From an uncultured Robinsoniella sp. (GTDB lineage: Bacteria > Bacillota > Clostridia > Lachnospirales > Lachnospiraceae): a stretch of DNA of 64,000 nucleotides. Positions within the stretch are counted from its first letter, which is position 1. Each line of letters starts with the position of its first letter. The translations under genes were made by a program, and so were the position numbers. The stretch lies in NCBI GenBank assembly GCA_900540475.1, contig UQGG01000018.1, positions 1 to 64,000 of the forward strand. Direction: 5' to 3'. The notes under the pieces were generated by a model that worked only from the letters and a program-made list of their open reading frames with translations, had not been told where the DNA came from and did not search any database. This document shows positions 52,763 to 62,156 of the stretch, piece by piece.

Positions 52763-55210
52763 TTAAACCTTCAACGAGAAATCCGCCTTGTCCAGCGATA
52801 AATTCACGTTGTAATACGGATCTCCTTTTTCCAGAATTTCCGGCCATTTCCGCAGAAATACGTTGGCTTCCCTGTTAAAACGCTGGACTTTATCCGGAGT
52901 ATCCTCATATCCCCTTGATTTGGATTCATAATGATAAAGCTCTGCATATGGGTTATACACCACTAACTTACCAAGTGCCCTGACTTTGAGACAGAAGTCT
53001 ATGTCATTAAATGCAACCTGAAGACGCTCATCAAACCCGCCTGTCTCTTCAAACACACTTCTTTTTACCATCATGCACGCCGCTGTTACCGCGCTTAAAT
53101 CAGCAGCACAGATAATTCTGGAAAAATATCCGTTATCTTCCCGCAGGCTGCCGATGAATGCATGTCCTGCAATTCCGCCAAAGCCAATGACAACGCCTGC
53201 ATGCTGAATGGTGTTATCCTCAAAATAGAGTCTGGCTCCCACTGCTCCCACGTCATCCCGCATACAATAACCCAGCATTTCCTCCAGACAGTCTCTGTTG
53301 ATAATCTCCGTGTCATTATTTAAAAACAGCAGGTATTTTCCTTTTGCATGCCGAACACCAAAATTATTGATCCCGGAGTAATTAAATACATCTCCCCAGC
53401 AGACAACATGCACACACTCATGTTCTGCCTCCAGTTTCCGGTAATATTCAAATGTTTCTTTTTCCGAACTGTTATTTTCCACAATAATAAACTCTATATT
53501 GGGATAAGCCGATTTGGTTAAAATAGATTGTACACATTTATCCAGATCCGCAGAATGGTCTTTGTTGGGTATAATAATCGAAATCAGCGGCTTCTCATCC
53601 GGTATGACAAATCTGGTCTTATACAGCCCCAGATATTCCCCGTTTGTAACAACTGCTTCGATACCAATCCTGTCATAATGTGCCTGTACCGCGCGTTTTC
53701 CCGCCTCAAAAGCATAGAGCTTGCTCTCCGGGTTCTCCGCCGTGGAATCCTTGTGGGCACGCCAATGATAAAGCGCTTTTGGAATATGGCAGATCTCTTT
53801 CGCCTGCTCCACACACCTTAATATAAAGTCATAGTCCTGTGCTCCGTCAAATTCCTGCCGCAGACAGCCAACCTGCTTTAAAAGCTCTTTTTTTACAACA
53901 AATAAATGGCTGATGTAATTCATACTGCATAGTAAATCAATATTAAAATCTGATTTAAAATGAGGCTGGAAATATTCCTTTCCATTCATGGTGATTTTAT
54001 CTTCATCCGTATAGAGCACGTCAATACGGGAATTTTCATTTATCGCTTTTACACACTCAAACAGTGCAGTTGGCGCCAGCAGATCATCATGGTCTGCAAA
54101 CGCAATATAATTGCCCGTTGCAATCTGAATTGCACAATTGGTATTTTCTGAAATCTGCATCTGCCTTTTCGTATAGATTACCTTAATTCTGGTATCCTTT
54201 TTCTGCAATTCATTCAATGTGCCGGTAAGAGGCGAATCCTCTCCGCTTCCATCGGAAAGACATAATTCAAAATTTTCGTAAGTCTGGTTTTGCACGGATT
54301 CCACAAATTCTTTCAGGTAGGGAATCGGTGTCTTATATAAAGGAACCACAATACTGATCAGCGGTCTTCTCTCGAACTTGGTACGTCTTTGTTCCTCTAA
54401 TTCCTCTCTGGAAATCAGGTGTTTCTTTCGCCATTTACCATAGTTCTCTTCAATATGCAGATCCACACGCATTACTTTTTCGATCGTGCGCTTAATGGCA
54501 CGCTCCAGGCCGTTTCGTTTCAGGTATGCCACACCTTTTGTAAAATAAGATGGCTGTCCAGCCTTTCCGGCAGCGGAAGAACCCACCGTATAGCCTGACT
54601 GAAGTCCACATGCAGATACCGTGATCTTCACCTTTGCGGCGGCTGGCTTCTGATATTCGATCTGGAAGCCTGCCTGACTGCAAAGCTGCCCCTCCGGAAA
54701 ATTACCTGCCAGATCCACACGCTGGTGGAATTTTATTTCTGCTTCTATTCTGGCGCCCTTTTTGTCCTGTACTTCAATTTGATAAGGCTCTTTGGATGCC
54801 GCCCAGCCGCTGACAGACATTTTTCCTCCGTCACCTTCGCTGATGGCATCTATACAGAAGTTTACTTCCTTTTGCTGTTTTAAAAGGTTGGAAGCCGGAA
54901 GCCGGTAAATCTGCTTCTGTTCCTCCTCCACCTTTTGGAATACGGATAACTTTTTGTAAGAGCCGATTTCTTTTGGAAGCTTAATCCATATATAATACTC
55001 CCGGTCAATTTCCAGCCCCTTTGCAAGATATTTTTTCCGCACCTCTATCCCCGATAAGTCCGTAACTTTCACGGGAAGCCGCTCCCGATCCATATATGCA
55101 AAAATATTCTTACCGGTGATTTCATCTCCCTCACAAATTCCCTGCAATACATAGCAGTCCCTGTGTTCCAGATGAAATCTGGCTATCTGTACATGAAATA
55201 ATTGCTCCAT
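52763..55210 (-). CDS. Tandem GT2 glycosyltransferase with beta-rich N-terminus
   Basis: The 815-residue protein has an N-terminal 270-residue part of unknown fold, then two GT2 domains (about 285-530, PLISIVVPLYKTPIPYL; and about 545-815, PLISIIIPNKDHSADL with FLNNDTEIIN). It is paralogous to the neighbouring 654- and 1014-residue enzymes, sharing GAQDYDF and YHWRAHKDSTAENPESK. It may add two different sugars. The start has TAGGAGG upstream. Confidence 0.88.
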   Translation of the reverse strand: MEQLFHVQIARFHLEHRDCYVLQGICEGDEITGKNIFAYMDRERLPVKVTDLSGIEVRKKYLAKGLEIDREYYIWIKLPKEIGSYKKLSVFQKVEEEQKQIYRLPASNLLKQQKEVNFCIDAISEGDGGKMSVSGWAASKEPYQIEVQDKKGARIEAEIKFHQRVDLAGNFPEGQLCSQAGFQIEYQKPAAAKVKITVSACGLQSGYTVGSSAAGKAGQPSYFTKGVAYLKRNGLERAIKRTIEKVMRVDLHIEENYGKWRKKHLISREELEEQRRTKFERRPLISIVVPLYKTPIPYLKEFVESVQNQTYENFELCLSDGSGEDSPLTGTLNELQKKDTRIKVIYTKRQMQISENTNCAIQIATGNYIAFADHDDLLAPTALFECVKAINENSRIDVLYTDEDKITMNGKEYFQPHFKSDFNIDLLCSMNYISHLFVVKKELLKQVGCLRQEFDGAQDYDFILRCVEQAKEICHIPKALYHWRAHKDSTAENPESKLYAFEAGKRAVQAHYDRIGIEAVVTNGEYLGLYKTRFVIPDEKPLISIIIPNKDHSADLDKCVQSILTKSAYPNIEFIIVENNSSEKETFEYYRKLEAEHECVHVVCWGDVFNYSGINNFGVRHAKGKYLLFLNNDTEIINRDCLEEMLGYCMRDDVGAVGARLYFEDNTIQHAGVVIGFGGIAGHAFIGSLREDNGYFSRIICAADLSAVTAACMMVKRSVFEETGGFDERLQVAFNDIDFCLKVRALGKLVVYNPYAELYHYESKSRGYEDTPDKVQRFNREANVFLRKWPEILEKGDPYYNVNLSLDKADFSLKV

Positions 55211-55245
55211 CCGTATCCTCCTAATTCATTACCGCATACTGCCGG

Positions 55246-58200
55246 TTACCAAAGGGTAAACGGCGCGCGGTTTACTGAGAAGTTCTCATTGTAATAAGGA
55301 TCGCCTGCATCTACAACCGGTCCCCAAATGGAACGGAACTTCTCTACTTCTCTCTGGAAACGCTCCTGTTTTTCCGGCGTATCCTCGTAGCCTCTGGACT
55401 TGGATTCGTAATGATGCCACAGAGAAAAAGCATTATAAACAATCAGATACTTTTTCTCCCGTACCTTCATACAGAATTCCACGTCATTTAACGCAACGGC
55501 AAAATCTTCATTAAAACGTCCTACTTCTTCAAATACCTCGCGGCGAACCATCAAGCAGGCTGCCGTTACGGCGCTATAATTACAGTTAATAACAGGCCGG
55601 AGCATAAAGCCCAGGTCATCCTTCCCTATTCCGGAAAAGACATGTCCTGCAAATCCTCCAAATCCCAGTACGATACCGGCATGTTGTACCGTATCATCCG
55701 CAAACAGTAATTTCGCACCAACACATCCTACTTCTTTTCGCATACAGCAGCCCAGCATTTCCCTAATGCCGTCCTCACTGATTAATTCCGTATCATTGTT
55801 TAAAAACAGCAGATAATCACCTTTTGCGTGTTTTACGCCAAAGTTATTGATGGCTGAATAATTAAAACCACTCTCCCAGGTAACCACATGGACATTTTGA
55901 AATTCCTGCTGCAGTTTCTCATAGTAGGAGAATGTCTCATTCTTTTCACTGTTATTTTCCACAACAATAAATTCTATATTTTTATAATTACTCTTATCCA
56001 TGACAGAACGCACGCAAAGATCCAGATCTTTCGTATGGTCTTTATTTGGAATAATAACAGAAACCAGGGGATCACCCGGTGTATGGTATTTCACATGGTT
56101 CATTCCCCAGAGATTCATTCTTTCCACATCCGCTTTCACACCAACGCGTTTCAGATGTTCCTCGATGGCTTTTCTTCCCGCTTCGTAAGCATACATTTTG
56201 CTTTCCGGATTCTCAGCAGTAGAATTGCTGTGCATTCTCCAGTAATATAAAATTTTAGGCACATGCTTAATCACTTTTGCCTTTTCAATACAACGGAACA
56301 TCAGATCATAGTCCTGGGCACCGTCAAATTCTTTTCGAAATCCGCCTGCTTCATGAAAGATCGTGCTTTTCACCACAAAAAGATGGGTGATATAATTATG
56401 GGAACGCAGCAGATCCAGGCTGAAGTCCGGCTTCAGATTGGGATCCATATGTTCGGAGAGATCTGCATTTACTTTATCTTCATCCGAGTAAACGATGTCC
56501 GTCTTCTTATCCTGCAGTGCCTGTACCATCTCACTCAGGGCATTTGGCGCCAGAACATCATCATGATCCAGCAGCGCAATATAATCACCGGTTGCCAAAG
56601 GAACCGCACCATTGGTATTCTCGGAAATGCCCTTATTGCTGTCCAGCAGAACATATTTAATTCTGGCATCCTTTTTTGCATAGGTCTCTAAGGCTTCTTC
56701 CAGCTCTTTATTCCCACAGCTGCCGTCTGCAATACACAATTCCCATTTTCCATAGGTCTGTGACTGGACGGAACCGATCATCTCATGGAGATAATTCAGC
56801 GGCGTATGATACGTGGGAACTAAAATGCTGATCACCGGCTCATAGATAAACTGATGCTTTCTCTGACTCTCTAACTGAGCCTCAGTGAGAAGCTGTGCTT
56901 CGAACCAGATCTGGTAAGATGTTTTCGGTTTTACCACTTGTATATCCGGCTTTTGCGGCATCATCTGTTTTGCCTTGAACTTGGCATAGTTTCGCGCTGT
57001 ACGCATCTTTTCCATCGCCTGGAAACCTTTTGTCTGTTTCAGGGCATGCAGCTGATTCTGCAGGTCTTTTCCCTTGTCATGATAGCGCTGTGCCTTCTCC
57101 CGCAGTGTAATCAGTTCTTTTCTCTGGGCTGCCAGATTCTTAACCATTTCCCGTTCATCCAGAATATCGATATGTCCCTGAATTGTGATTGTACGCAGTT
57201 CTTTAAAATCACCGTGGATCACATACGCCGGATCATAATCCCAGAAAACCTCCCAGTCTCCCTGGTGGAATCCATTTAGAGGTTCAGTCTGTGTCATACA
57301 CTCGGAAATAATTTTGTCGATTCTGCAGCGGCAGATTTCCCGCTCCAGAGGGTCCCACCGGAGCATACTGATGTCTCCCGGATTCTCAATTTTAAACGTA
57401 ACGGAAAAACAGCCGTCTTTATCCAGATATAATTTCTGATGTTCGGACCGCTCCTCGGAGAAGACTTCTCCCCCGGAATGATACAAGGTACTTACAAACT
57501 TCGTCTTAGGGTGATAATTCACTCCCAGTCCATCACCTCTCAGGTCAATAAATCCCTGGGAAATCGAGCTGTACATCTCACGAATTGGTACGTGTCCCCG
57601 TACTACATAGTCCTGAAAGGCTTTTTCCATTTCCAGATAAACCGGTATCTGTTCCGGACTGATCCCTTCTTCCTGAAAATAAGGTGCCTGATCGGTTTTC
57701 GCGATATCTTCATTCCCATGTAAAAAATAATGCACAACACGGAATATTACAAAGTCAACCGGAATGGGAAAGGCAAAGGTCCATTCATAATCGATCAGAT
57801 TCCAGCCTTTGCCCACCAGAATATTGCCAAGTACCATGTCTATATCCGATACCGGCATGGAATACAAGTCTGCCGGAAGATCCGGTTCACCAAAGATTTC
57901 TCTGAATTCATCCGTCATTTTAAAAGGCTCTGTAGCACTCTCACGTATGATCTCAATATAGATATTCAGATACTTCATGGCTTTTTCTTTCTTGCCGGAC
58001 TGCCACAGATGATGCAGACCCTCTTCTAAAGTATACATCCCCTCCAGATATTCCAGTTCTACACCTTCTTCGGTCAATGCACAGTGATTAACCGAAATCT
58101 TCGTACCCTGAAACATCCGGGACAGTTCATCGTACCATCTCTTTATATTATTGACATGAGAAATTCCCTCTTCATAGCAGGGTACCTTCCGGACTGTTTT

Positions 58201-58290
58201 TTTCTTATGTTCGTCAATCAGGATATCTGTACGAATATCAAATGCTTTACTTCTTTCATTTGAAAATTTGGAATATACCACTTTTTTCAT
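55246..58290 (-). CDS. Kinase-like domain fused to tandem GT2 glycosyltransferase
   Basis: The 1014-residue protein starts with a region resembling an aminoglycoside phosphotransferase or choline kinase (Asp151, Asn156 in GNILV, Asp167 in LIDYEW). A coiled coil follows (about 390-440), then two GT2 domains (about 490-730 and 745-1014; VSVIIPNKDHTKDL). I start at 58290, using AAAGGAAC upstream. The protein may link a phosphorylated group to sugar transfer; the kinase role is inferred. It lies 34 bases after the methyltransferase. Confidence 0.85.
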   Translation of the reverse strand: MKKVVYSKFSNERSKAFDIRTDILIDEHKKKTVRKVPCYEEGISHVNNIKRWYDELSRMFQGTKISVNHCALTEEGVELEYLEGMYTLEEGLHHLWQSGKKEKAMKYLNIYIEIIRESATEPFKMTDEFREIFGEPDLPADLYSMPVSDIDMVLGNILVGKGWNLIDYEWTFAFPIPVDFVIFRVVHYFLHGNEDIAKTDQAPYFQEEGISPEQIPVYLEMEKAFQDYVVRGHVPIREMYSSISQGFIDLRGDGLGVNYHPKTKFVSTLYHSGGEVFSEERSEHQKLYLDKDGCFSVTFKIENPGDISMLRWDPLEREICRCRIDKIISECMTQTEPLNGFHQGDWEVFWDYDPAYVIHGDFKELRTITIQGHIDILDEREMVKNLAAQRKELITLREKAQRYHDKGKDLQNQLHALKQTKGFQAMEKMRTARNYAKFKAKQMMPQKPDIQVVKPKTSYQIWFEAQLLTEAQLESQRKHQFIYEPVISILVPTYHTPLNYLHEMIGSVQSQTYGKWELCIADGSCGNKELEEALETYAKKDARIKYVLLDSNKGISENTNGAVPLATGDYIALLDHDDVLAPNALSEMVQALQDKKTDIVYSDEDKVNADLSEHMDPNLKPDFSLDLLRSHNYITHLFVVKSTIFHEAGGFRKEFDGAQDYDLMFRCIEKAKVIKHVPKILYYWRMHSNSTAENPESKMYAYEAGRKAIEEHLKRVGVKADVERMNLWGMNHVKYHTPGDPLVSVIIPNKDHTKDLDLCVRSVMDKSNYKNIEFIVVENNSEKNETFSYYEKLQQEFQNVHVVTWESGFNYSAINNFGVKHAKGDYLLFLNNDTELISEDGIREMLGCCMRKEVGCVGAKLLFADDTVQHAGIVLGFGGFAGHVFSGIGKDDLGFMLRPVINCNYSAVTAACLMVRREVFEEVGRFNEDFAVALNDVEFCMKVREKKYLIVYNAFSLWHHYESKSRGYEDTPEKQERFQREVEKFRSIWGPVVDAGDPYYNENFSVNRAPFTLW

Positions 58291-58323
58291 AATAATTATT
58301 TGTTCCTTTCTGGAGCATATCTG

Positions 58324-58338
58324 TTTAAACACGCTCTA
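58324..58338. repeat. Solo end of the palindromic repeat
   Basis: TTTAAACACGCTCTA matches the right end of the dispersed element. It forms the last codons and stop of the methyltransferase (LERV-stop). Confidence 0.6.
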
Positions 58339-59245
58339 AGATCGTCAGGTATGAATTGGAATACAGCGGAAACAAGCGGCTGTCTATCAAAGAATCAAAC
58401 ACTCTTTCCTCATCGAATAAAAGAAGCCTCTCTCTGTCAAAATTCCAGATATTTTTATTCAATTCTCCCTTTTTGGGAAGATATTCATCTGAATAAATCG
58501 TCATTGGAAGCTTATAGTCCGGGTATGGATAATAGAAATCCACATTTGCAAAGCCGGCCTCTTTAAAGATATCTTCCAGTTCCGGTTTGGAAAAAGTATG
58601 CACACCGCTGGTATTCGGATAATTTTCCAATCCCTCAAAATAGGTTCCCACATGATCTTCCCTGCATCCCGCCCAGTATTTAAGTCCCAGCCGGTTTTCA
58701 ATGGCAATAATCAGTTTTCCCTGGGGTTTTAAATGGCTTCCGATTAAACGTAAAAACTCGGTATATGGTTCATCCGTCCCAATATATCCCTCCGCATATT
58801 CAAAGACACCAATCAATGTAATATAATCAAACTTCTTATCGAGGCTTTTCTCAATATCTGCGAAGTTCCCCACACATATGTTAATATTGTCATAATTCCG
58901 GTTACGGTTAGCGTTGATCAGACTTCTCTTTTTAGACAGTTCAATGCAGGTAACCTCTTTTACCCTTCGTGCCAGTGCACCGGTGATCGCTCCGCAACCG
59001 GAGCCGATTTCCAAAACCTCTCCCTCTTTTTGAAAGGGAAACCAGTCAATGATGTTCTGTCTGATATGAGACATGTGGTATAACACCGACCAGTCCCGGC
59101 TGTCTGCAATCACCTGATTTAATTCCTCTTCTTCATAACGGCTTGCAATTTCCAGAAGCATATCTTCAATTTTGCCGTCGCTGTACAAATCTTCGCCCGG
59201 ATAATATTTATAATCCAGCCGGACTTTTCCCACCTGTTCCTCCAT
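58325..59245 (-). CDS. Class I SAM-dependent methyltransferase
   Basis: The 306-residue protein has a seven-strand methyltransferase fold with the SAM motif VLEIGSGCGAITGAL (about 73-87), CIELSKKRS and VGNFADIE. The acceptor is unknown but is likely a sugar or polymer end. The ATG at 59245 has AAAGGA upstream; a TTG two codons earlier is less likely. The end SYLTILERV is encoded by a repeat tip. The following protein begins KKVVYSKFSNER, so the two might once have been one protein. Confidence 0.85.
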   Translation of the reverse strand: MEEQVGKVRLDYKYYPGEDLYSDGKIEDMLLEIASRYEEEELNQVIADSRDWSVLYHMSHIRQNIIDWFPFQKEGEVLEIGSGCGAITGALARRVKEVTCIELSKKRSLINANRNRNYDNINICVGNFADIEKSLDKKFDYITLIGVFEYAEGYIGTDEPYTEFLRLIGSHLKPQGKLIIAIENRLGLKYWAGCREDHVGTYFEGLENYPNTSGVHTFSKPELEDIFKEAGFANVDFYYPYPDYKLPMTIYSDEYLPKKGELNKNIWNFDRERLLLFDEERVFDSLIDSRLFPLYSNSYLTILERV

Positions 59246-59284
59246 TGTCAATCCTTTTCCTTTCCCTGTATTGGAAATGCCGCA

Positions 59285-59332
59285 TTAGAGCGTGTTTGAA
59301 AATTGCTTTCTGCCAGCTGTGCTAAACAGGCA
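59285..59332. repeat. Left half copy of the dispersed palindromic element
   Basis: TTAGAGCGTGTTTGAAAATT followed by GCTTTCTGCCAGCTGTGC matches the left arm of the 164-bp copy. It stops at the stop codon of the ABC ATPase gene. Confidence 0.7.
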
Positions 59333-60628
59333 CTAGTTCAATAACGCAACTTTCGAATTCGCATCATAGAAACCAACGGTATTCTTAGTTGATACGATGG
59401 TCATATTGCATACCTCATATAACCTGTGATGTACAACAAAATCCACCTGATCATATCCGGTACATCCAAGAGAGAGCATATACTCTCCTCCCTGCATATC
59501 CATACGCTGGGTAAATGCTATTTCCTGATATTCTCCCGGTCCTTTGCTCTGTACATTCACTTTTTCGAATAGACTGTTGGTACCGGTAATGTCTGTTCCT
59601 TTCAGATCAGTGATCGTAAATGCATAAATCGGATCATTTATCTTATCATGAAACCTCACACGCATCTTTACGGTGCAGGTGCTTCCTTTTTCAATGGTGT
59701 TACTGGACAGTCCTTTTTCGTCCAAAATATTGAAACCGACAATTTCAGCCTTCTTATCTCCATATTCGTTAATATGGGGATTCACTTCAAAAGACGGACT
59801 CCATTCTTCCTGATTCTCTATATCCGCTGCCAATACAATCTTTTTCTCCGGTACGACTTCCGTAAGCTTCCCCTGGTCATCCAGATCCAGCTGGTTAACA
59901 AGAACCTTCTTATACATGTCCACCATCTGTTTCGGCACGCCTTCAGCCAGCTTCTTACCCTTATTCAGGAGAATAACCCGGTCACAGTACTTACTGATAC
60001 TGCTCAGGTCATGGCTTACCAGAAGAATGGTCTTGCCCATCTTCTTAAAGTCCTCAAACTTGCGGTAACACTTTGTCTGGAAAAATACGTCTCCAACAGA
60101 GAGGGCTTCATCCACAATCAAAATCTCCGGTTCTATATTAATGGCAACTGCAAATGCCAGACGAACAAACATACCGCTGGAATAAGTCTTCACCGGCTGA
60201 TGAATAAATTCACCAATATCGGCAAACTCCAGGATATCATCGATCTTTTTTTCAATTTCTTCTCTTGTGAACCCAATCATGGTTCCATTCAGATATATAT
60301 TTTCAATTCCGGTGTATTCCATATTGAAACCCGCACCCAGCTCTAACAACGCTGAAATTCTGCCGTTTACCGTCAGATTTCCGCCGGTGGGATTCAATAC
60401 ACCTGTAATGATCTTTAAAATCGTAGACTTCCCGGAACCATTGGTTCCGATAATGCCAATCGTCTCACCTTTTTTTACATCAAAGCTGACATGCTGCAGA
60501 GCATAGTGATCTTTGGAAAGAACTTTGTTCCTGCTAAGGCCCAATGATTCCTTCAACCGGTCGGTAGGCTTGTCATACAACTTATATATTTTCGTAAGGT
60601 CTTCTACCTTAATCGCTATTTCATCCAT
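59333..60628 (-). CDS. Polysaccharide ABC exporter ATPase (Wzt-like)
   Basis: The 431-residue protein has an ATPase domain (Walker A GTNGSGKST, signature YSSGM, Walker B ILIVDEALSVGD) and a C-terminal domain (about 270-431) like the Wzt carbohydrate-binding module. That module often reads the polymer end, which suits a methyltransferase as next gene. It likely exports the finished glycan on its lipid carrier. It pairs with the permease 15 bases upstream. Confidence 0.94.
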   Translation of the reverse strand: MDEIAIKVEDLTKIYKLYDKPTDRLKESLGLSRNKVLSKDHYALQHVSFDVKKGETIGIIGTNGSGKSTILKIITGVLNPTGGNLTVNGRISALLELGAGFNMEYTGIENIYLNGTMIGFTREEIEKKIDDILEFADIGEFIHQPVKTYSSGMFVRLAFAVAINIEPEILIVDEALSVGDVFFQTKCYRKFEDFKKMGKTILLVSHDLSSISKYCDRVILLNKGKKLAEGVPKQMVDMYKKVLVNQLDLDDQGKLTEVVPEKKIVLAADIENQEEWSPSFEVNPHINEYGDKKAEIVGFNILDEKGLSSNTIEKGSTCTVKMRVRFHDKINDPIYAFTITDLKGTDITGTNSLFEKVNVQSKGPGEYQEIAFTQRMDMQGGEYMLSLGCTGYDQVDFVVHHRLYEVCNMTIVSTKNTVGFYDANSKVALLN

Positions 60629-60643
60629 TCATTCTACCTCTTC

Positions 60644-61450
60644 CTACAAAACATCTGCAAAATGTACCTTTAATTTTCTAAATAGTTTGGCACCTATAAA
60701 GAATAAAACTGCCGTAAATACCCAGAAATAAAGCGTCTGCCAGGGATGGTTCCAAAAGCCCACTTTATCGATTAATGACTCACGGTAGCCAAACACAATA
60801 TAATACATCGGGTTCAGTTTAAAAATCACTGCCAGTATCCCGGTAATCTTCAGATCTTCAAAATTCCACATAATAGGCGTCATCCAGACACCTACCTGCA
60901 GGATAATATTGATAATCTGAGTCAGATCCCTGAAAAAGATTACAATGGCACTGGTAACATAGGACAGCGCCAATACCATCATAAACATACAAAACGAATA
61001 ATAAATAATCTGCAATGCATAGAGGGTCGGATAATGCCCGGACACCGTATACATAACAAGAACTACTACAATAAAAAACAAATGTACAAACAGTGCCGAT
61101 ATTACTTTTACCACCGGAAGAATACTGATTTTAAAAACTACTTTTTTAACCAGATAACTATACTCAATAAAAGCATTCGTCCCGTTGTTCAGTCCTTCCG
61201 AAAAGAAAAACCAGGGAACCAGACCTGCAACCAGCCACAATACAAAAGGCACATCACGAACCGGACCGTTCCTTAATTTGGAAAATACAAATGCATAGAC
61301 AAGAACGGTTACAATGGGCTGGACAAATGCCCAGATAATCCCAAGATACGAACCTGCAAATCTCGTTTTAAAATCATTTTTTGCCAGCTGCATGATCAGT
61401 TTACGGTTATGGTACAGCTCTGACGGCAGGGAAATTATTCTACTTAACAT
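60644..61450 (-). CDS. Polysaccharide ABC exporter permease (Wzm-like)
   Basis: The 268-residue permease has six helices and the family opening KNDFKTRFAGSYLGIIWAFVQP. The C-terminal LNPMYYIVFGYRESLID is typical of TagG/RfbD/Wzm proteins. It works with the ATPase that follows. The start has AGGTAGTTAA upstream; this is a weak Shine-Dalgarno. It follows rfbC by 13 bases. Confidence 0.94.
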   Translation of the reverse strand: MLSRIISLPSELYHNRKLIMQLAKNDFKTRFAGSYLGIIWAFVQPIVTVLVYAFVFSKLRNGPVRDVPFVLWLVAGLVPWFFFSEGLNNGTNAFIEYSYLVKKVVFKISILPVVKVISALFVHLFFIVVVLVMYTVSGHYPTLYALQIIYYSFCMFMMVLALSYVTSAIVIFFRDLTQIINIILQVGVWMTPIMWNFEDLKITGILAVIFKLNPMYYIVFGYRESLIDKVGFWNHPWQTLYFWVFTAVLFFIGAKLFRKLKVHFADVL

Positions 61451-61463
61451 TTAACTACCTCTA

Positions 61464-62015
61464 TTATTTCTTCAGTGTCGCAATGCCGCCCCACTTCTGA
61501 TCTTTATCAGAAATGATAAGCTGCATATCAGCTGGGATCGGCCATTTTACTCCTATTTCAGGATCGTTCCATGCCAGTCCGCCTTCATCATTCGGATGAT
61601 AAAAATCCGTACATTTATAAGCAAATTCCGCGGTATCAGACAATACTACAAAGCCATGTGCAAAGTTTTTCGGAATAAAAAACTGTTTTTTATTTTCCGC
61701 TGAAAGTACCACACCGAACCATTTTCCATAAGTTTTGGAGCCTTCCCTTAAATCCACGGCAACATCAAATACTTCACCGGAAACGACCCGCACTAATTTA
61801 TCCTGTGGGAAATTAATCTGGAAATGCAAGCCTCGCAGTACGCCTTTTTTAGACATAGACTGATTATCCTGGACAAATTCCATATCTAACCCTGCTTCTT
61901 TATAATCATTTAAATTATATGTTTCCATAAAATAACCGCGTTCATCGCCGAATACGGCAGGTGTAATCACTTTTAAACCTTCTATTTCACATGTCTCTAC
62001 TGTAATCTTACCCAT
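61464..62015 (-). CDS. rfbC: dTDP-4-dehydrorhamnose 3,5-epimerase
   Basis: RfbC (RmlC) epimerises dTDP-4-keto-6-deoxyglucose on the way to dTDP-L-rhamnose. The 183-residue cupin has FGDERGYFMETYN, the active-site His in RGLHFQI and PKNFAHGFVVLSD. I start at 62015; alternatives 4 and 30 codons upstream exist, and the region before has a hairpin. No rfbD was found in this window, so the last rhamnose step is encoded elsewhere. Confidence 0.94.
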   Translation of the reverse strand: MGKITVETCEIEGLKVITPAVFGDERGYFMETYNLNDYKEAGLDMEFVQDNQSMSKKGVLRGLHFQINFPQDKLVRVVSGEVFDVAVDLREGSKTYGKWFGVVLSAENKKQFFIPKNFAHGFVVLSDTAEFAYKCTDFYHPNDEGGLAWNDPEIGVKWPIPADMQLIISDKDQKWGGIATLKK

Positions 62016-62028
62016 TTTTTTACCCATT

Positions 62029-62060
62029 TCTATTGCAGGACTGCCTGCAATACTGCCACA
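62029..62060. repeat. Small inverted repeat upstream of rfbC
   Basis: ATTGCAGG pairs with CCTGCAAT. The minus strand reads GTGGCAGTATTGCAGGCAG. Related sequence occurs at 48759-48787, also just before a start codon. Confidence 0.45.
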
Positions 62061-62156
62061 ATCAAACACGCTGAAAGAATCATCGTGGCTTCCTTTCTGT
62101 ATCATAATTTTCTTTCAGCTTTTCACTTCTGCCTCATCCCGGAAATAACAGATCAA

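Noticed and set aside
59648..60346. 232-codon plus-strand ORF over the Wzt-like ATPase
   Set aside because: It is an antisense shadow; the minus-strand frame has clear Walker motifs.
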